Of a stretch of DNA of 64,000 nt, positions 11,650 to 22,924 are shown in pieces. The DNA lies in the NCBI GenBank assembly GCA_022496185.1, contig WTXG01000105.1:62001-126000 (forward strand). The letters run 5' to 3'. The notes under the pieces were generated by a model. That model ran no database searches and was not told where the DNA came from. It saw only the letters and a list, made by a program, of their open reading frames with translations. A program made the translations under genes and the position numbers. Source of the stretch: Multifurca ochricompacta (Eukaryota > Basidiomycota > Agaricomycetes > Russulales > Russulaceae). Positions within the stretch are counted from its first letter, which is position 1. Every line of letters begins with the position of its first letter.

Positions 11650-13100
11650 TAGTGATTGTCAAGGGGTTTCATACCCGCGCGGGTAAGTGCCGTGGGTTTT
11701 GCCGGGTACGGGTACGGGTATACGGCTCCCAACCCGTGGAAACCCGTACCTGCGCGGCGGGTTTGGCAGGTATAGGTGCCGATTATGCATTGATAAGATC
11801 AGTAGAATTTCCGAGATAAAACACATCTGCAGTCACAAAAATACAAGATCTTGTCTGATGTATGCTACAGGGTGGCGTTAAATATGTTCTGGTATTATCC
11901 TACAAAATATCAAAGCAGATTAACAGTGCGATGTAAAATAAAATCCTTATCAGTGATCCACTTTCTTGAAAACCATGATACATCTGTTTTATTAACGCGC
12001 GACCAATTCTGCCGGTCTGGCACTATCTAAAATACACTCTAGACTAATATAGACTATTCTATAATCTAATTATCAAATTACTTTATTGAAACAAGGCCCG
12101 CGTGTGTCTACAAGCTGCATGGGGCAGCGACTACATTGCATCGCATGGTGGTCTGACCTCCTTCCTATTAAGGAAGGTTGACTTAAACGCGCAGAAATGT
12201 GCATCCAGGGACTAGGACAGTTGTGCTTGTATGAAATGAAACCAGAATAATAAATAATAATGTAAATAAAGGATCCATTTAATCTTCTGAACATAAACCA
12301 ACAATTTTTGAGGAATCTTGAGTAGCCATAAATGAACGTGTTGTGTCCAAGTGCTTATCTCCTTGACCGGGATGGCCCAGGCCATTTACCCGAAATGCGC
12401 AGAAATGCAAAGAACAGTCACGCTCGTATAAAATTGAAACCAGAATAATAAAATAAAAATGGAATAATAAATTATCTTAATCTTATGAACATAAAATAGG
12501 AATCTTTGAGGGATCTTGAGTAGCCATAAATGAACGCGTTGTGTCCAAGTGCATATCTCCTTGACCGGGATCTCCCAGGCCGGATCTCCGAAATGCGCGA
12601 TGCAAGAAAAGAACTTGCACGCGTTTCATTTTATGGGTAACCCAGGTATCAAAACAATTATCCAGGTGTTACCCCTACCAATTTCTATGTGTTCATCAAT
12701 TTTTTTTGCATTCTGTGTAATTATCTGACAGGCTTTTCATCAATGTTCTATAACATCCTATCTAATCATTGCTGTATACTGGATTTTAGTTGTGCTTGTA
12801 TAAAATTGAAAGCAGAATAATAAAATAAAAATGGAATAATTAATTATCTTAATCTTCTAAACATAAAACAAGAGTCATTGAGGGATCTTAAGCAGCCACA
12901 AATGAACGCGTTGTGTATCTTCTTGGTCCGGGAAGGCCCGGGCCGGTTATCCGAAATGCGTGATGCAAGTAAAGAACTTGCATGTGTTTTCACGGGTGAC
13001 CCGCGGGTAACCTGTGGGTTACCTGTACCCGTAGTGACGGGTACGGGTACGGGTACGGGTACCAACGAGGATACCCCAGGGTTACCCCTGCCAATCACTA
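11650..13100. mobile_element. hAT MITE (TAGTGATTG family), 1451 bp, at a splice acceptor
   Basis: The inverted ends are TAGTGATTGTCAAGGGG (left) and TAGTGATTGGCAGGGG (complement of right). The target duplication CCTGCAGA lies at 11642-11649 and 13101-13108. Both ends carry arrays of GGGTACGG/ACCCGTACC. The middle is AT-rich and holds a roughly 120-base segment repeated twice (around 12250-12600 and 12780-12970). No ORF is convincing. It lies exactly at the 3' splice site of an intron in the hAT transposase gene. The same family is at 19036-20101 in the opposite orientation. Confidence 0.9.
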
Positions 13101-13843
13101 CCTGCAGAGTTAAAAGAATGTTGATAAGGTACTGCGAACAACTATGGAAATATCAACTCACCGAATATGTCACTTTTTGACATCAAATGTCTGCCCTGTT
13201 TTACTTTCATAACAACGAGCAAATTCAGCAATCATTGTGCCATTGTTTGATGCATTGTCACAGGTTATATGACCAATCTACAGATGGTAAGTAAATAAAT
13301 GAAATTTGATTGGAATTACTTGCCTTGAAAACAATTCCAAGGCAGTTGCAGATCTTGTAAAGAGCTTGGCCTAATCGTTGGCCATTGTGTGCCGTATTCA
13401 TCTGTGTAAATCTGAGAAGAGCATGTTCCAACGTCCATTTACCTGGTGAATGCTCCTCAATCCAATGACCAGTCACAGCAAAATACCCACTATATTTGAG
13501 GCTTGCCATGCATCACAAGTTAGACTGATTTGTCCAGAAATGTATTGGCTCTGGGAAAGTGGATTAGAACATGAAGCTGCAAATGAAAAGGTACAAATGT
13601 TGAGACAATCTTTCAGCTTAGTCATTTGCATCTTGAAGAGGGTAATTATTTTGTCATGCATTTGCTTTCTGTTGGGGATCTTGATGCTGCGGGTTGCTCG
13701 AGAGGCAAGATGTATCATATGTTGGAAGGAGGGATGTTCAAAAGCAGAAATAGACTGTCGGTGACAATGAGAACTGACATTGGAATAAATAACAAGATGT
13801 ACCTGATCAGTTTCAATCAGCCACTGTATTGCAGCTTCCTTGA

Positions 13844-15133
13844 TGTAACGCTCAGCGGGGCGTTGCTGTGCGACATGCACCGGTCGGCGCGAGTCCACTG
13901 TTACTGGTCCGGCACTAGTCAGCCACATCCGCGGCACCCGACACTGTGGGTCCGGGATCTACAACAAGCCTGGCTCAACAGGGCCAGGCTCTTAGCTTCG
14001 GGGTGGATAGGAAGTTGTGCTATAACCAAGCACAGAGAAAGACGGGAAGAGTCAGCCAAAGGGAGCTAATCCCCTTAGGCTGTTGAGTGGAATCAGGCTC
14101 AGCTGCAGTGCCAGAAGCACGTCAAACAGACTGAAGCTCAAGGGAGTGAAAAAGAGGGGTCAAAGGGAAGGGCACACACCCATTGCCAGAGGCAATGGGG
14201 GTCCCTGTAGGAATCTCAAAGGCGCAAAAGGAGGGAAAAGGCTCTGATGTATTCTGGGGTCTAAGATCTCTAGGCTGAAGGCCCAAGAGGTCAAATCTAG
14301 GGTTGTACAAACTGTCTACAGGGTCTTATATACTGTATGGGGATCTGGTTTGTAGCTAATCAGGAACAGGGTCAGAGTCCTTATCATCCAATAGCAGATA
14401 AGATGTCAAATATAGTCCATGATAAGGATAAGCCTTATCAGAAGCATAATCATGTGGGACAGCCCCACAGGAGTCATATCAGTGTGGGAGGATTCCCACC
14501 AGGGTCAGGGGTAAATGGGGAGATAACAGGTCCCACAGGAGTCAGGGTGGATGTGGGAATACTCCCACAGGAATCAGAGAAGCGAATGATAAGCCAGATG
14601 GGCCATGTGATCAGAAAGGGGTAAATGATCAGATGAAGATGCTGTGATCAGGGTCAGGGATCACATGGTCCAAAGTCACATGGTCAGGGATCACATGGTC
14701 AAGGATCACATGGCCAGGAGTCACATGACTGGCAGAGGGTCAAGTACAAGCCAAAGTCGTCTAGTTGTCTGGACTGGTCAGATTGGCAGGGACAATGTCA
14801 GGGGTTCCTATGGGTGTCAAGCACAGGGACAGGGTCAGGAGCAGTGGCCAAGGCATAAGCCAAGGCAGCAAGGAAGGGTGGTGTACATCCAACAGTGTAG
14901 CAGCATAACTACCAGCAGGTTAGGTGTAAATGGCAGCAAGGGAGGTCAGTCCTATGAACAATGTCACAGGAATCAGGGTAGGGTCCTGGGCCCACAGGCC
15001 ACAGGCATCAAGGAAGGTCCCAAGGCAACAGGCCAAGGGCATCAAAGAGTGGTTCAGAGAAGGAGGAGATCAAGGATGGTGCAAAGAATAAGGCATGGTG
15101 TGCAGGGTCAGGAAAAAGAGTAGGGTCATAACA
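13844..15133. repeat. solo LTR, 1290 bp, in a hAT transposase exon
   Basis: The sequence begins TGTAACGC and ends CATAACA. It is flanked by the 5-bp duplication CTTGA (13839-13843 and 15134-15138), the signature of an LTR left after recombination between two LTRs. Removing it joins DDVFK to EAAIQWLIETDQ in frame. Inside are short direct repeats of TCACATG (14660-14730) and CCCACAGGAGTCA-type units (14460-14570), and a TATATAC at about 14328. No internal coding sequence was found. Confidence 0.75.
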
Positions 15134-16097
15134 CTTGAATACATCATCTGTGTAGGGAAGTGGCTTGCTGTCAGGATCCACAGGATGGAAGTGTTTGTCC
15201 ACTTGAGTTTGTTCCATTTCTTTCTCAAGAACCTCTTTGCGTCTTGCATTTGCATCCTCAGGGAGCATTGATAGGAAACCTGTAGACTTGCACCACTGTC
15301 AATATGTACCCTGGTGATGGAGGGATTCAATCAACAACAAATTATGAGAAAAACAGTACCTCGCACCTTGTGCTTTGCAGCCATGTGATGTCGAAGAGTT
15401 GTATGTTGGTTAACAAGAAGTTGATCCATTTTGTTGCAGCCATCTCCAGATCTGTGAGAATCTCAAATCTCAGATAAACAGATATATATATGATGTTGGT
15501 CACTCACATGCACAACTTGCACCGATGCTGACCATGTTTATCACCTTTCATGTGCACCACAGGCTCAAAAAACTGATTGAGATCTGCTGTCAGGCTCTTC
15601 TTATTCTTGTCACTTGGTGTATCAGAATCAATGTCCATGACATTGACATCTTTGTACATTCCATTCCCATCTGTTTGAGGAATGTTACTTGTATCTGCGA
15701 TAGGTATTATTACTACTATAGCTTATCTGATGAATTAATCACATACCTGATGGCTTTTGTATGCGCTTTTGTTTCTGCTTGATTTTCTTTGCTGCTGTAG
15801 GTGCATGATCTGAATCCTGATCTGAATTGTCACTATCTGGATCAGTAGGCAGGATGGTGCTAGCTTTGGATGTGGTTGTAGGGGTTATTAGTGGCAGTGA
15901 TAGTGCTTCTGATTGATCTTCATCTTGCTGTTCAGGAGGGTGATCAACAGTAACATTGCCAGCCTGAGCACTTAGAAGAGTGATCCGTGTGGCCTCTGCT
16001 GCACGTTTCACCTGGGCATGTGCAATGCTCACACGATGAGAAGCTAGTGCAGGTTGTGCAGCATTAGAATCAGCAGTTAGACGGCTGGAGGGAATAG

Positions 16098-16602
16098 TGT
16101 CGAACAGGCATGAGGCACAGCATACTGACTGTAAGGTTAGCAAGTTAGGCTAGAGGGACAAGTTATACTTCAGAGGTGAAGAAAACTCTATTATACTATA
16201 CTACACACCTAGAGGGACAAGTTATCTACATGAGACGGTTAGTCAAAGGTAAAGTAGTAAGTAAGAGAGATAGGACTTACACTTCAGAGGTGAAGAAAAC
16301 TCTGAAGTGTAAGAGACAAAACAGACACCCTTATATACAGCTCAAGGGATGGTCTGTGCACTGGGAATAAGTCCACAAGTGCCGGACAAAGTCCAAACAA
16401 TAAACATGAGGGAGAAAGGCCATTGGCCACTACAGAAATCACATGTTACATGGTGTATCAGTCAGCTACTGTGGAATGTGAGAAAGAAAGTAATAATGAT
16501 AGTGTAAAAAGTCCGAAACTCCGGTATCTAATCTAATCTACAAAGTAGCTAATCTAATCACCTGATGCCTGAAGCATCACCGAACATCTTCTGTGTTCAA
16601 CA
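16098..16602 (-). repeat. copia-type solo LTR, 505 bp
   Basis: This is the reverse complement of the LTRs at 22426-22924 and 35946-36444, with moderate divergence. It is bounded by TG...CA and the 5-bp duplication AATAG (16093-16097 and 16603-16607). It lies near the start of the hAT transposase ORF; deleting it reconnects CPPI to PSSRLTADSN. No copia internal sequence remains. Confidence 0.85.
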
Positions 16603-16700
16603 AATAGGAGGGCATCTATCTTGTGGTGCTCTTTCTGTTGACATGATGATAAAGATGATTGCTAGGTTGTTGGATCACTGGCTCTCATTGTATGCACCCT

Positions 16701-16706
16701 TATATA
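16701..16706 (-). promoter_or_regulatory. TATA box of the hAT transposase gene
   Basis: TATATA on the minus strand lies 57 bases before the chosen ATG (16644). It is the only good TATA close to that start. Confidence 0.45.
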
Positions 16707-17104
16707 CTTGTGGAGAGACCTAGCTGAAGGAGTGTTTATAATATAACAGAGGTGAAGCCATGTGAGGTGAAACAAAAGTGGAATAAACAAAAGGGAATAA
16801 AGGGAGAAACAGGGTAGCCAGGTATAAGGAAATGAATAGGTAAGCGGCCCGGAACGCATACAATCCAAATACCGACTGTTAATATGCTAAGTAAAATTGC
16901 TCATACCATGGATTAATTGCACTTGTACTGGTGTCAGAGTCTGTCCGAAACTAAAGTCAGGCAAATGTTAGAAATTTAATTGACAGTATAGTAATGGAAG
17001 AGTGAGAGCAAATGGGTCCCACCAAAAGTGGTGATGACTGGAGGATTTGTGTCCAATGCCTGAGCCATCGGAAGGAAACAGGCATCATGATGGCATGGGA
17101 ATAT

Positions 17105-17427
17105 ATTTTAGATACTACAATACTACAATCTATCTCACCTTGTTAACTTAGATGCTTGCAATAACACAATAGCAACTGCTTTATCTATAGCAGATTTGGT
17201 GGCTTTATATACAATTTAGATGTACTATATCAGCTACCAAATTAAAGTAAATGAACGCGCATGTTATCTTGCTTGTTAATGAAAGTGATTTCATCACATG
17301 ATCGATCTGAGATGTATATACTCAGTATCTTAATTAATGTGAGACATGTTTTTATCTCATCAATTGTTTTATCTAAATGTGATCACAATTATGTCAGACT
17401 ACTTCTGTACCGGTATTCTGGTTCAAC
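17105..17427 (-). repeat. right arm of the long internal inverted repeat in the hAT element
   Basis: This is the partner of 9675-9965. It is slightly longer because of an extra segment around 17120-17160. It lies upstream of the transposase promoter, so transcripts or single strands of the complete element could fold back. Confidence 0.8.
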
Positions 17428-19035
17428 AGTTCACAAAAATCCAGATAGAAAGCATGACTCAGCCACCAAAAGCCATGGCCTAAGCCGTGGCTTCAGGCTT
17501 TCCAAACCTGAAGCCTGAGCTGTGGGCCGCTGGAAGCCGTTTTCATGGCCTATGTTGGCCCAGCTTTTTCCGGCTCAGAAACGGCCGGCTTACGGCTTCA
17601 AGCCAAGCCATGCACAACACTACTTCTGTGAGTATGATTGGTGTAAACAGGGCATACTGGAACATGAACTCCCTCAATAAATGTAATTGTAGGTACATTA
17701 TCACAAAAGAGACATCAGAGAAACAATACCAAAACATGCCCCAAAAAGGGGCATCCCAAAAACTATATTTGGGCTTGCACAAGGCAACTCTTAAAGCCAA
17801 GTGTGGTAAATGTGAGCATACCTCCAACTGGACTCTGGCAGACCAAAATTCAATTACAATAAGGCAAAAATCAAATATATAGACTAATAGACAGCTCAAC
17901 GACCCAGTGCAGTATCAGCTTGTGTGCATGCAAGATGCAACTGCTTCTTGTCAGGCAATGGAGGGAGATCATGCCCCATCCACTAATCTAATCTACTCCA
18001 TAATCCATAATATGCTGTTGAGATGGGCCGGTTGCAACTGGGACTGGAGACCAGACAGCCAGGCTCCTGGGTGGACTCGATCTTATGATTATGATAAGAT
18101 AATCTAAAGTGCGTCAGATAATTGATTCAGAGACATTGCATGCACAACACATTCCTTCTGTCTTGTCACATTTAAATAACTATATTTATTCTACTTATTG
18201 TCATGCTCCTCTGAGCAGTATAAAAGGTCACTATTCTGTACATGTTCACTTCAGTTTTGACCACATAAACTGAAGTGAGTATTAGTTAGTTTATCTTATC
18301 TCTTATCTTTACCATATTTAGCTAACACTTATCTACTATCTAAATAGGTAAAGATACTATAGTGGGGGAGTTTGGTGGCTTAATGACAAGATTAAAGCCC
18401 TGCCGTCCATGCCATCTAATGCCGTCTATGGCCGTTTTTTGATGGGTTCGGACAGCGTTTTCTGTACCCATAACTGTCTGTCTTGATGATTGACTTGAGC
18501 TGGTACAGTACAGGTACGGCACCGTACTACGGCACTGTCATACCATAAGCTACGGGTATGGCGTGCAGCCCTAAATGTGAGGGGTGGGAGCAACCAATGG
18601 GCACTTGCTAGATATAATTTACTGCACTGTCTGTTATTTTCCACAGACGACACTCCAGACAACACTCCAGACAACACTCCAGATGACACCAATCACATGC
18701 ATCACACCTACAGGGCATTGAGCTTGAAGACGGAAGTACTGAACACATTGATGTGCTCATCTGCACAATGGGATTCGATGTCTCATATTGTTTCCCATTC
18801 ACTGTCCTGGGAAGGGATGGTCTAGTGCTCAATGCACATTGGGCTGCCACTGGAGGCATGGAAGCTTACCTCTCTATTGCGGTGGATGATTTCCCGAATT
18901 TGTTTGTTGGAGGTGGACCCAACTTAGCTGTGAATTCGGGTTCTGTTACTTGCTATATTTGAATGTCAGGTTGAGTATGTGGTCAGTGCGAGTTTGAAGT
19001 TGCAGTGTGAGAGGTTGAAGAGTATTGAGGTTAAA

Positions 19036-20101
19036 TAGTGATTGGCAGGGGTAACCCTGGGGTATCCTCATTGGTACCTGTACCTGTACCCATACCCGTC
19101 ACTATGGGTATGGGTAACCCGTGAAAATGCATGCAAGTTCTTTACTTGCATCGCGCATTTCAGACATCCAGCCCAGGAGATCCTGGTCAAGGAGATATGC
19201 ACTTGGACACAATGCGTTCATTTATGGCTACTCAAGATCCCTCAAAGATTCCTATTTTATGTTCATAAGATTAAGATAATTTATTATTCCATTTTTATTT
19301 TATTATTCTGGTTTCAATTTTATATGAGTGTGACTGTTCTTTGCATTTCTGCGCATTTCAGGTAAATGGCCTGGGCCATCCCAGTCAAGGAGATAAGCAC
19401 TTGGACACAATGCGTTCATTTATGGCTACTCAAGATTCCTCAAAAATTGTTGGTTTATGTTCAGAAGATTAAATGGATCCTTTATTTACATTATTATTTT
19501 ATTATTCTGGTTTCATTTCATACAAGTGCAACTGTCCTAGTCCCTGGATGCACATTTCTGCGCGTTTAAGTCAACCTTCCTTAATAGGAAGGAGGTCAGA
19601 CCACCATGCGATGCAATGTAGTTGCTGCCCCATGCAGCTTGTAGACACACACAGGCCTTGTTTCAATAAAGTAATTTGATAATTAGATTATAGAATAGTC
19701 TATATTAGTCTAGAGAGTATTTTAGATAGTGCCAGACCGGCAGAATTGGTTGCGCATTAATAAAACAGATGTATCATGGTTTTCAAGAAAGTGGATCACT
19801 GATAAGGATTTTATTTTACATCGCACCATTAATCTGCTTTGATATTTTGTAGGATAATACTAGAACATATTTAACGCCACCCTGTAGCATACATCAGACT
19901 AGATCTTGTATTTTTGTGGCTGCAGATGTGTTTTATCTCGGAAATTCTACTGATCTTGTCAATGGATAATTGGTACCTATACCTGCCAAACCCGCTGTGC
20001 GGGTACAAGTTTCCATGGGTTGGGAGCTGTATACCCATACCTGTACCCGGCAAAACCCATGGCGCTTACCCACATGGGTATGAAACCCTTGACAATCACT
20101 A
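19036..20101. mobile_element. hAT MITE (TAGTGATTG family), 1066 bp
   Basis: The left end is TAGTGATTGGCAGGGG, and the right end reads TTGACAATCACTA. The target duplication AGGTTAAA lies at 19028-19035 and 20102-20109. The uninterrupted site GAGGTTAAATGAGTCG is present in copy 1 near 1506. It is a shorter, oppositely oriented relative of 11650-13100 with the same GGGTACGG-type subterminal arrays. It carries no coding sequence. Confidence 0.92.
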
Positions 20102-20265
20102 AGGTTAAATGAGTCGTGGTGGATGATTGGAGGGCTTATATGGAGGTGAGTGAGTGTTGTTTCCAACAACTTGGAACTTATTTCTCTCTCTCGGTTTGGT
20201 GACTATCGGCTTTATATTTCATTACTTCATATAGGCATTCTTCCTGAAGGTAACAGTACTGCAGC

Positions 20266-20647
20266 TAGTGATGTGCATGGCTCGGCTCAAAGCCATAAGC
20301 CAGCTGTTTCTGAGCCGGAAAAAGCCGGGCCAACATAGGCCGTGAAAATGGCTTCCAGTGGCCCACAGCTCAGGCTTAAGGTTTGGAAAGCCTGAAGCCA
20401 CAGCCTAAGCTGCGGCTTTTGGTGGCTGAGTCATGCTTTCTATGAACCAGAATACCAGTACAGAGATAGTCCAACATAATTGTGATTGCATTTAGATTTT
20501 AGATAAAACAATTGATGAGATAAAAATGCATCTTACATTAATCAAGATACTGAGTATATACATCTCAGATCAATCATGTGATTAAATCACATTGCCAGAT
20601 AATGTGTTTGTTTACTTTAATTTAGTAGCTGATATAGTACATCTAAA
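20266..20647. mobile_element. truncated hAT element (one end only)
   Basis: It starts TAGTGATGTGCATGGCTCGG directly after the end of monooxygenase copy 2. It matches the right end of the transposase-bearing hAT (complement of 17427-17622), then about 200 bases of that element's inverted-repeat arm. It stops near 20647 where LTR-retrotransposon sequence begins. The other end and target duplication are lost. Confidence 0.8.
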
Positions 20648-20675
20648 TAGGAATTCTGAAGGAAATGGGCATGGT

Positions 20676-20785
20676 TGTTATGACCTTTGCCAAGTGACCC
20701 TCTTTTCTTTACCCTACCTAACATGAATCCCTCTCTGCTGCCTACCCTACACTTCCTGATCACATCCCCATCCTGGGATCCTTCA
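20676..20785 (+). repeat. gypsy LTR head (element E), cut by element B
   Basis: These are the first 110 bases of a gypsy LTR (TGTTATGACC...GGATCCTTCA). It ends in CTTCA, directly followed by the complete LTR of element B. The missing part of this LTR is found inverted at 50539-51009, which begins with the same CTTCA when read on the minus strand. The two halves join without a gap against the other LTRs. Confidence 0.85.
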
Positions 20786-21375
20786 TGTTACAACCAGGAC
20801 CGAGTGACCCTCTTTTCTTCACTCTCCCTAACATGAACCCTTCTCTTCCACCTACCCTCCATTTCTTGATCACATCCCCATCATGGGACCTGTCACATGC
20901 CTTACTCCCTACCCCGTGACTGCCTTTGTACATATTGACTCATTGTTTACACTTGCTTATGCCTGCTCTTATCTCTTATCTCCTTATCTCTAAGACCAGA
21001 CACTTACTTAATCCCCTATCAGAAGCCAGGCTTTATGCCCTCCGCTTTCATATATTTGGGCCCACTTGACTCCATACCCCTTATCTTTAGATGCCCACTC
21101 GATTACGTATATAAGCCTGTCGTAGCTACATTGTAGACCTCAGACTCGACTTATTGAATACATTGGTGCTTGTCTTTCAGACATCTCCTTTGAATCCTTG
21201 ACTCATCCATCTCAGTGCTTTCAGCACTCTTCTGCTCAACAAGGTCTTAGGGAACAGCCCCTTTTGACTTTGACTCATCCCCATTAACTCCAAGAAGCCT
21301 TATTGGTTTCTTATCTGAACATCTGTACAATGCTGTCACACAAGTCATGTGGAATGTCCTGCACCGGACGTAACA
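20786..21375 (+). repeat. 5' LTR of gypsy element B
   Basis: A complete 590-base LTR from TGTTACAACC to GGACGTAACA. It contains a TATATAA about 30 bases before AGACTCGACTT (21142-21152), the presumed start of the transcript. The complementary AAGTCGAGTCT is at 21378-21388, two bases past the LTR. Its 3' partner is the truncated LTR at 51010-51368. Confidence 0.85.
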
Positions 21376-21394
21376 TCAAGTCGAGTCTCTCACA

Positions 21395-22425
21395 GTGGCT
21401 TCCAGTCGCAGTCAGACCCTCTTCAGAGAAGAACTTATCAAATGCAGAGACGAGAATAACCTTTCACAACAAGTACTTGGCTCTGCCACCTGGAAGGACT
21501 TTGAATCCAAGTTTGGATACTACATCTATCATGATGGAAGATACCAACTGGTAGAATATGATGATGAGAAAAGAGTTTGGTATCGAATCTGATACTCAGA
21601 CAGCTGACACTCTTGGGTCACTACAGGACCTGCCCCACCTGAATTTGGACTAGGACTGTGGAGAGAAAATCCCCTGGCCATTGTCATGGACTCTGAACCA
21701 GAAGAGTACATAGAAGAACACAGTGAAGAAGCACTGGTATTAGCATCAACTACATCCCCAGTTGCACCTGCAGTTGTCATGATCAGAGCCCCTGCTTTGA
21801 CAACTCCCCAGATCTCCATACAATCTACTGATACAGTCACCCCATTCTATCAAAACATGTCAACCATCGCTGCCCAACTCCCAGACCCAGCCCCTCCAGC
21901 TCCGCCAGTCATACCACCAAACATCCCCCCCCCTCCAGATGTCTGTCAGGGGTGCTACCTCAGACATTCACAGGGGATCAGTCACAGAGCAAGAAGTTTA
22001 TGTTGGAGTTCACAACATTCAAAAACTTCAACCACGATGTCCCCCAGATAATCAACCCCTTCCAACACACAAACCTCTTCCTGTCTCTTATTTGAGGAGA
22101 TGCAGTGGATGACTGGATGATGGAACAGCTGGAATGGCTCAACAAGCAAATCGAAAGTGGGCATCATACCACTAGTGAAGGCCTCTGGGAAACCATTGCC
22201 CAGCAGTTCAAGGATGCTTTTACAGACAGGCAAGCCAAACAGAAGGCTGCTCATGAGTTGAAATCTCTAAAAATGGAAAAAGGAGATTTGGATGCCTATG
22301 TGGCAAAATTCAGAAGCCTAGCCAACAGAGTGGGTTATGATACTGATGAGGAGGCAACACTGGACCTCTTCTCTCAGGGACTGCCCAACCCATTGGTCAA
22401 AAATGTCATCCAGTTCCATCATCCC
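21395..22425 (+). pseudogene. gag of gypsy element B, truncated by copia
   Basis: The capsid-region ORF starts at 21395 (MASSRSQTLFREELI). It runs through a TGA after VWYRI (near 21591), a proline-rich stretch and frame breaks, to DAYVAKFRSLANR and PLVKNVIQFHHP. The copia LTR interrupts it there, at 22426. The zinc knuckle and all of pol are missing from this side. Confidence 0.8.
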
Positions 22426-22924
22426 TGTTGAACACAGAAGATGTTCGGTGATGCTTCAGGCATCAGGTGATTAGATTAGCTACTTTGTAGATTAGATTAG
22501 ATACCGGAGTTTCGGACTATTTACATTATCATTATTACTTTCTTTCTCACATTCCGCAGTAGCTGACTGATGTACCATGTAACATGTGATTTCTGTAGTG
22601 GCCAATGGCCTTTCTCCCTCTATTTATTGTTTGGACTTTGTCCGGCACTTGTGGACTTATTCCCAGTGCACAGACCATCCCTTGAAGAGTATATAAGGGT
22701 GTCTGTTTCGTCTTCTACACTTCAGAGTTCTTCTAACATCTGAAGTGTAAGTTCCTCTTCACTATCTACCTTACTATTAGACTAACGTTCTTATGTAGAA
22801 CTTTCTTTGTCTAGGTCAGTAGTATAGTTAATATAGAGTTCTTCTAACATCTGAAGTAACTTTCTTTGTCTAGCCTCACACGCTAACCACACAGTCAGTA
22901 TGCTGCACACATGCCTGTTTTACA
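22426..22924 (+). repeat. copia 5' LTR
   Basis: Begins TGTTGAACACAG and ends CTGTTTTACA. A TATATAAGG lies in the middle (about 22690), then the CTTCAGAGTTCTTCTAACATC motif that is repeated twice. The 3' LTR differs at roughly four sites. Confidence 0.9.

Larger units (their letters stand above)
10010..16644 (-). pseudogene. hAT-family transposase (BED finger, DDE core, dimerisation domain)
   Basis: The protein cuts and joins hAT element ends. A start at 16644-16642 (MSTERAPQDRCPP) follows a TATA at 16706-16701. In order: a low-complexity acidic N-terminus; a BED zinc finger (VVHMKGDKHGQHRCKLC, then an intron, then TTLRHHMAAKH, at about 15530-15380); the DDVFK-EAAIQWLIETDQ segment; the first catalytic aspartate in SLTCDAWQAS (about 13520); the second in TCDNASNNGTM (about 13250); CLAHIINLATQALI (about 11640); and the C-terminal dimerisation motif SVSSERAFSSAGITLS (about 10300). 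The stop is at 10012-10010. Short GT-AG introns are readable. Damage comprises two solo LTRs in exons, a TGA after FDVKK (CGA elsewhere in the family would fit) and a stop near 10380. The MITE lies in an intron. Confidence 0.85.
8920..17622 (-). mobile_element. transposase-bearing hAT element nested in the outer hAT
   Basis: The ends are TAGTGTTGTG (left) and CACAACACTA (right). The 8-bp target duplication CTTCTGTG lies at 8912-8919 and 17623-17630. Next to the ends are GGCTTAGGC/AAGCCTGGGCC-type subterminal repeats. The element carries a hAT transposase gene on the minus strand (10010-16644). It also holds three later insertions: a MITE (11650-13100) and two solo LTRs (13844-15133, 16098-16602). 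Without them it is about 5.4 kb. Its right-end sequence recurs as the fragment at 20266-20647. All boundaries are read directly from the sequence. Confidence 0.9.
8565..18573. mobile_element. outer hAT element (TAGGGCTGC ends) carrying a nested hAT
   Basis: Both ends are visible: TAGGGCTGCGCGCC on the left, and TAGGGCTGCACGCC as the complement of the right end. The 8-bp target duplication AATGTGAG lies at 8557-8564 and 18574-18581. Copy 1 of the monooxygenase has this octamer once, at the matching place near 1077. Without the nested element (8920-17622 plus one duplicated octamer) it is only about 1.3 kb, so it was non-autonomous. Subterminal GGTACGG/CCGTACC and ACGGCCGT motifs crowd both ends. 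Its right arm (17631-18573) has no convincing ORF; a short stretch at 17640-17880 is open but matches no family I know. Confidence 0.9.
7013..20265 (+). pseudogene. Baeyer-Villiger-type flavin monooxygenase pseudogene, copy 2 (split by hAT elements)
   Basis: This is the second copy of the same monooxygenase, with its 5' end present. It starts at ATG 7013 (MASSQMCENTRN), followed by the FAD Rossmann motif VVCIGAGFYGILAAIQ (GxGxxG) and, after an intron, VYEKERRIGGTWFVNRYP. The part matching copy 1 starts near 7482. Gene pieces are 7013-8564, 18574-19035 and 20102-20265; the remaining sequence is hAT elements. The C-terminal block ends at the stop at 18960-18962. Lesions independent of the insertions include TGG to TAG (about 7610), loss of the FxGxxxHxxxW motif through a small deletion near 7760, and a 15-base C run at 7873-7887. 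The copy was dead before or soon after the insertions. Confidence 0.8.

Noticed and set aside
14655..14735. Spaced TCACATG repeats as a possible CRISPR-like array
   Set aside because: Units and spacings are irregular, in a eukaryotic LTR; simple repeat.
14644..15123. 159-codon open frame rich in HMV repeats
   Set aside because: It lies within the solo LTR and is produced by short TCACATGG repeats.
17487..17882. 131-codon open frame in the right arm of the hAT elements
   Set aside because: It crosses the inner element's tip and target duplication (17622-17630), so it cannot be an ancestral gene.
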